From: Chloroflexota bacterium
Lineage (GTDB): Bacteria > Chloroflexota > Dehalococcoidia > JACQTR01
Length of the DNA: 9,160 nucleotides
Assembly (NCBI GenBank): GCA_016210705.1
Contig: JACQTR010000202.1
Location: 1-9,160 of the forward strand
Direction: 5' to 3'
The notes under the pieces were generated by a model. That model was given only the letters and a program-made list of their open reading frames with translations. It was not told the DNA's origin and made no database searches. The position numbers and the translations under genes are program-made. Positions 7,030-9,160 of this stretch are shown here, piece by piece (position 1 is the stretch's first letter; the number at the start of each line of letters is the position of its first letter).

Positions 7030-7864
7030 AAGGCCCATAACCAACCCCTTTTTACCCTATCTAGCCACGGTAAAAGGGGTGACCCAGCTCACCCCAGATA
7101 TCAAGCTCTTCAACCTGGAGCTTGACGACCCCGAGGTTAGGGAGGGCTTCGATTATAGGCCAGGACAGTTCGCCTTCGTCTCCGCCTTTGGGGTGGGCGA
7201 GGCTCCCTTCGGCCTTGTCTCCCTGCCCCATTGGAAGGCCGGGGTGGAGTTTGCTCTGCGCCGGGTGGGAACGGTGACTCGGGCCCTCCACGATCTAGAG
7301 CCTGGCGCCAAGGTGGGGGTACGAGGACCCTACGGCAATTATTTCCCCTTAGAGGACTATCGAGGCAAAAACATCCTTATTATCGGTGGCGGCATCGGGA
7401 TGGCCCCGCTGCGTCCGGTTATCCGCACCATCTTGGAGCGCCGCCCAGATTACGGCGACCTCACCATAATCAATGGCGCTCGCAGTCCCCAGGACCTTGT
7501 GTTCGCCGATGAATTTGACAGTTGGGCGACTGCACCCCGGACACGCCTGGAGCTAACCGTAGATAGGGGAGATGATAACTGGTCAGGGCAGGTGGCCCTG
7601 ATTCCATCCGTAGTTCAAGAGCTTAAGCCCTCGCCCGCCAACGCCGTAGCCATCCTTTGCGGCCCGCCCATCATGATAAAGTTCACTTTGGCTCGACTAA
7701 AGGAATTGTGCTTCGCCGATGCCCAGATCGTGACTACCTTAGAGGCCAAAATGAAGTGTGGGATGGGACGCTGCATGCGCTGCAATATCGGTGACAAGTT
7801 TGTCTGTGCTGACGGCCCCGTTTTCACCTTCGAGCAGATCTCGCATCTCCTAGAGCCCTTCTAA
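7010..7864 (+). CDS. flxA: FlxA/HydG/AsrB-type FAD, NAD(P) and [2Fe-2S] oxidoreductase subunit
   Basis: This is the predicted NAD(P)H-oxidising entry (or exit) point of the Hdr-Flx complex, in the ferredoxin-NADP+ reductase superfamily together with PyrK, HydG and AsrB. The 284-aa product has a flavin-binding beta-barrel with DYRPGQF (48-54), RRVGTVTRAL (84-93) and RGPYGN (105-110). A Rossmann NAD(P) domain follows with GGGIGMAPLRP (126-136), NGARSP (155-160) and CGPP (217-220). The C-terminus carries a PyrK-type [2Fe-2S] site with C250, C255, C258 and C266 in the stretch KMKCGMGRC...C. The usual Rxx[ST] flavin-contact motif is not obvious; the region reads GEAPFGLVSLP. A GTG start is supported by AGGAG upstream. 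It is the last gene of the operon. PyrK is unlikely because no pyrD is adjacent and the Hdr/HydB-like context is strong. NADH versus NADPH preference cannot be read confidently from the sequence. Confidence 0.88.
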   Translation: MSLLAPERPITNPFLPYLATVKGVTQLTPDIKLFNLELDDPEVREGFDYRPGQFAFVSAFGVGEAPFGLVSLPHWKAGVEFALRRVGTVTRALHDLEPGAKVGVRGPYGNYFPLEDYRGKNILIIGGGIGMAPLRPVIRTILERRPDYGDLTIINGARSPQDLVFADEFDSWATAPRTRLELTVDRGDDNWSGQVALIPSVVQELKPSPANAVAILCGPPIMIKFTLARLKELCFADAQIVTTLEAKMKCGMGRCMRCNIGDKFVCADGPVFTFEQISHLLEPF

Positions 7865-7897
7865 TATATAGCTAGTCCAGTATAAACGTACGACACG
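7865..7897. other. Short spacer between convergent flxA and aroC
   Basis: These 33 AT-rich bases separate two converging stop codons. They contain a small CGTACG palindrome (7887-7892), but I see no GC-rich hairpin followed by a T-run on either strand, so no intrinsic terminator can be called here. Termination may be factor-dependent or may lie inside the opposing gene. Confidence 0.6.
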
Positions 7898-9055
7898 CTA
7901 CCCACGGGGGCCTATAGTATCTTGGTAGCCTCGGTAATTACGCAAGGTCTCCCTTAAATGATCGCCCCCGAATTTCTCCAAGACGGCATCGGCCAGGACT
8001 ATGGCCAGCATGGCCTCCCCCACCACCCCTGCCGCTGGAACCACACAGACGTCGCTGCGTTCGTAATGGGCCTCTACTCTATCTCCCGTCTTTAGATCCA
8101 CCGAAGGTAAAGGCTGAGCCAGGGTAGGGATTGGCTTGACCGCCGCTCTAACCACTATAGGCTCGCCATTACTCATGCCACCCTCTATGCCCCCGGCTCG
8201 GTTGGTGCGATGATGCCACGAACGCTCCCCCTCCCGCAGCGGCTCGATAACATCGTGAACCTGAGATCCACTGAGGCTGGCCAGGGCAAAACCTCCTCCT
8301 ATCTCCACGCCCTTAACAGCGTTAATGCTCATTAGAGCCTGGGCTATTCTGCCGCTCAGCTTGCGGTCCCAGTGGACGTGGCTACCCAAGCCGATGGGCA
8401 CCCCCGTGGCTACCACCTCGAAAACGCCCCCCAAACTATTGCCAGCGGCTCGGGCCTCATCAATGGCCGTCATCATCTCTTTTTCGGCCTCGGCATCGGC
8501 ACAACGCAGTTGGGAAGACTCCACCCGTTCCCAATCGGTGGGTGTGCCCTCTTTAATCTTGTAGCCACCGATGGCCACCGTATGGCTGTGGATCTCTATG
8601 CCCAATTCCTGAAGCAAACGTCGCCCCACCGCCCCCACCGCCACCCTGGCCGCCGTCTCCCGAGCGCTAGCCCGTTCCAAGATAGCTCGGACGTCGGCCA
8701 CCTGATACTTCATGGCTCCGGCCAAATCGCCGTGGCCGGGCCGCAGTCGAGTCAAAGGCTCCATATCCTTCGACAAGGGCAAGACGCTCATGACGTCCTT
8801 CCAGTTCTCCCAGTCCCGATTTGGTATCAAAAGGCTGATGGGGCTACCTATGGTCAAACCATGGCGTATGCCAGAAAGGATCTGAGGGTAATCTTTCTCT
8901 ATTTGCATGCGACCACCCCGCCCATAACCCCCCTGGCGACGCCTCAGGTCCGCAGCAATATACTCAGCTTCCAGAAGTAATCCCGCCGGCATCCCCTCGA
9001 CGATCACCGTCAGGGCTTGGCCGTGCGATTCACCAGCCGTAAGGAAACGGAACAC
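7898..9055 (-). CDS. aroC: Chorismate synthase
   Basis: AroC converts 5-enolpyruvylshikimate-3-phosphate to chorismate, the last common step to the aromatic amino acids, using reduced FMN. The 385-aa product matches the long bacterial form. It opens with FLTAGESHG (4-12), then RRQGGYGRGGRM (39-50) and DWENWKD (81-87), which is typical of the long form. RPGHGDLAG (105-113), RASARETAARVA (128-139), WDRKLSG (229-235) and NRAGGIEGGMSNG (285-297) follow. One small oddity is GHGD at 107-110, where GHAD is the usual form. The start is GTG (complement of 9053-9055), since the protein aligns with the family from its first residue; the Shine-Dalgarno is weak. Nine bases separate it from the stop of the upstream aroE-like gene, so the two are probably co-transcribed. 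It converges on the hdr-flx operon and has no functional tie to it that I can see. Confidence 0.97.
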   Translation of the reverse strand: MFRFLTAGESHGQALTVIVEGMPAGLLLEAEYIAADLRRRQGGYGRGGRMQIEKDYPQILSGIRHGLTIGSPISLLIPNRDWENWKDVMSVLPLSKDMEPLTRLRPGHGDLAGAMKYQVADVRAILERASARETAARVAVGAVGRRLLQELGIEIHSHTVAIGGYKIKEGTPTDWERVESSQLRCADAEAEKEMMTAIDEARAAGNSLGGVFEVVATGVPIGLGSHVHWDRKLSGRIAQALMSINAVKGVEIGGGFALASLSGSQVHDVIEPLREGERSWHHRTNRAGGIEGGMSNGEPIVVRAAVKPIPTLAQPLPSVDLKTGDRVEAHYERSDVCVVPAAGVVGEAMLAIVLADAVLEKFGGDHLRETLRNYRGYQDTIGPRG

Positions 9056-9064
9056 CTCAATAGC

Positions 9065-9160
9065 TCACTTTAAAGACATCTGCTCTGTTCCCAAAGCCTT
9101 TCGAGCAGCGGAAAACATGACCTCAATCGGGGCCTCTTTTCCCGTCCATAGCTCAAAGGA
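9065..9160 (-). CDS. aroE: Shikimate dehydrogenase, C-terminal fragment at the window edge
   Basis: Reading the minus strand from the right edge gives an open frame of 31 codons ending in TGA (complement of 9065-9067). The tail includes FELWTGKEAPIEVM, followed by a short helix and ...ALGTEQMSLK. The FxLWTGxxAPxxVM pattern is characteristic of the last helix of shikimate dehydrogenase AroE, which reduces 3-dehydroshikimate to shikimate with NADPH. Only the C-terminus is in view; the catalytic Lys/Asp and the NADPH site lie beyond the window. It sits nine bases upstream of aroC on the same strand, and the shared shikimate pathway strengthens the call. The fragment is short, so moderate certainty is appropriate. 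Confidence 0.75.
   Translation of the reverse strand, partial: SFELWTGKEAPIEVMFSAARKALGTEQMSLK

Noticed and set aside
6022..7864. Anaerobic sulfite reductase (asrAB) assignment for the last two operon genes
   Set aside because: They resemble AsrA and AsrB, but no siroheme AsrC subunit follows and the genes are embedded with hdrCBA-mvhD. The Hdr-Flx role is better supported.
7865..7897. Bidirectional terminator between flxA and aroC
   Set aside because: The 33-bp spacer is AT-rich with only a six-base CGTACG palindrome and no hairpin plus T-run.
8372..8980. Plus-strand open frame of about 200 codons lying opposite aroC
   Set aside because: It is wholly antisense to a clear chorismate synthase. 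The translation is rich in His/Arg/Pro without a recognisable domain, and it has no supporting ribosome binding site. It is a shadow of GC-rich codon use.

Overview
The window comes from a bacterial chromosome, probably an anaerobe. RecF and shikimate-pathway genes indicate a bacterium rather than a methanogenic archaeon. The RecF and long-form chorismate synthase sequences look most like those I associate with Chloroflexota (for example Dehalococcoidia), but that placement comes from sequence feel alone and is low confidence. Base composition and codon use look even across the window. I saw no mobile elements, CRISPR arrays, tRNAs, rRNAs or long repeats.

Layout: (1) Positions 2-1219 (+) hold recF, whose 5' end is not resolved within the window. 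(2) A 55-nt gap (1220-1274) carries a near-consensus sigma70-type promoter and a strong Shine-Dalgarno sequence. (3) Positions 1275-7864 (+) hold a tightly packed seven-gene operon: hdrC, hdrB, hdrA, an mvhD/flxD-type gene, two related iron-sulfur genes, and a flxA-type FAD/NAD(P)/[2Fe-2S] gene. Every junction is an overlap or a gap of only 8 nt. (4) A 33-nt spacer separates this operon from convergent minus-strand genes: aroC (7898-9055) and, at the right edge, the C-terminal end of a shikimate dehydrogenase (aroE, 9065-9160).

How the genes work together: the seven-gene operon has the composition of the HdrABC-FlxABCD systems known from anaerobic bacteria such as Desulfovibrio vulgaris. There NAD(P)H, not H2, is thought to feed a heterodisulfide-reductase core. 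The inferred electron path is NAD(P)H to FlxA (FAD and [2Fe-2S]), to the two iron-sulfur subunits, to MvhD/FlxD ([2Fe-2S]), to the HdrA flavin. HdrA would then send electrons partly through its ferredoxin clusters to ferredoxin and partly through HdrC to the CCG-domain clusters of HdrB, where a disulfide is reduced. No hydrogenase, formate dehydrogenase, DsrC or other obvious thiol partner lies in the window, so the disulfide substrate and the direction of flow are open. The aroE-aroC genes belong to a separate, oppositely oriented aromatic amino acid operon.
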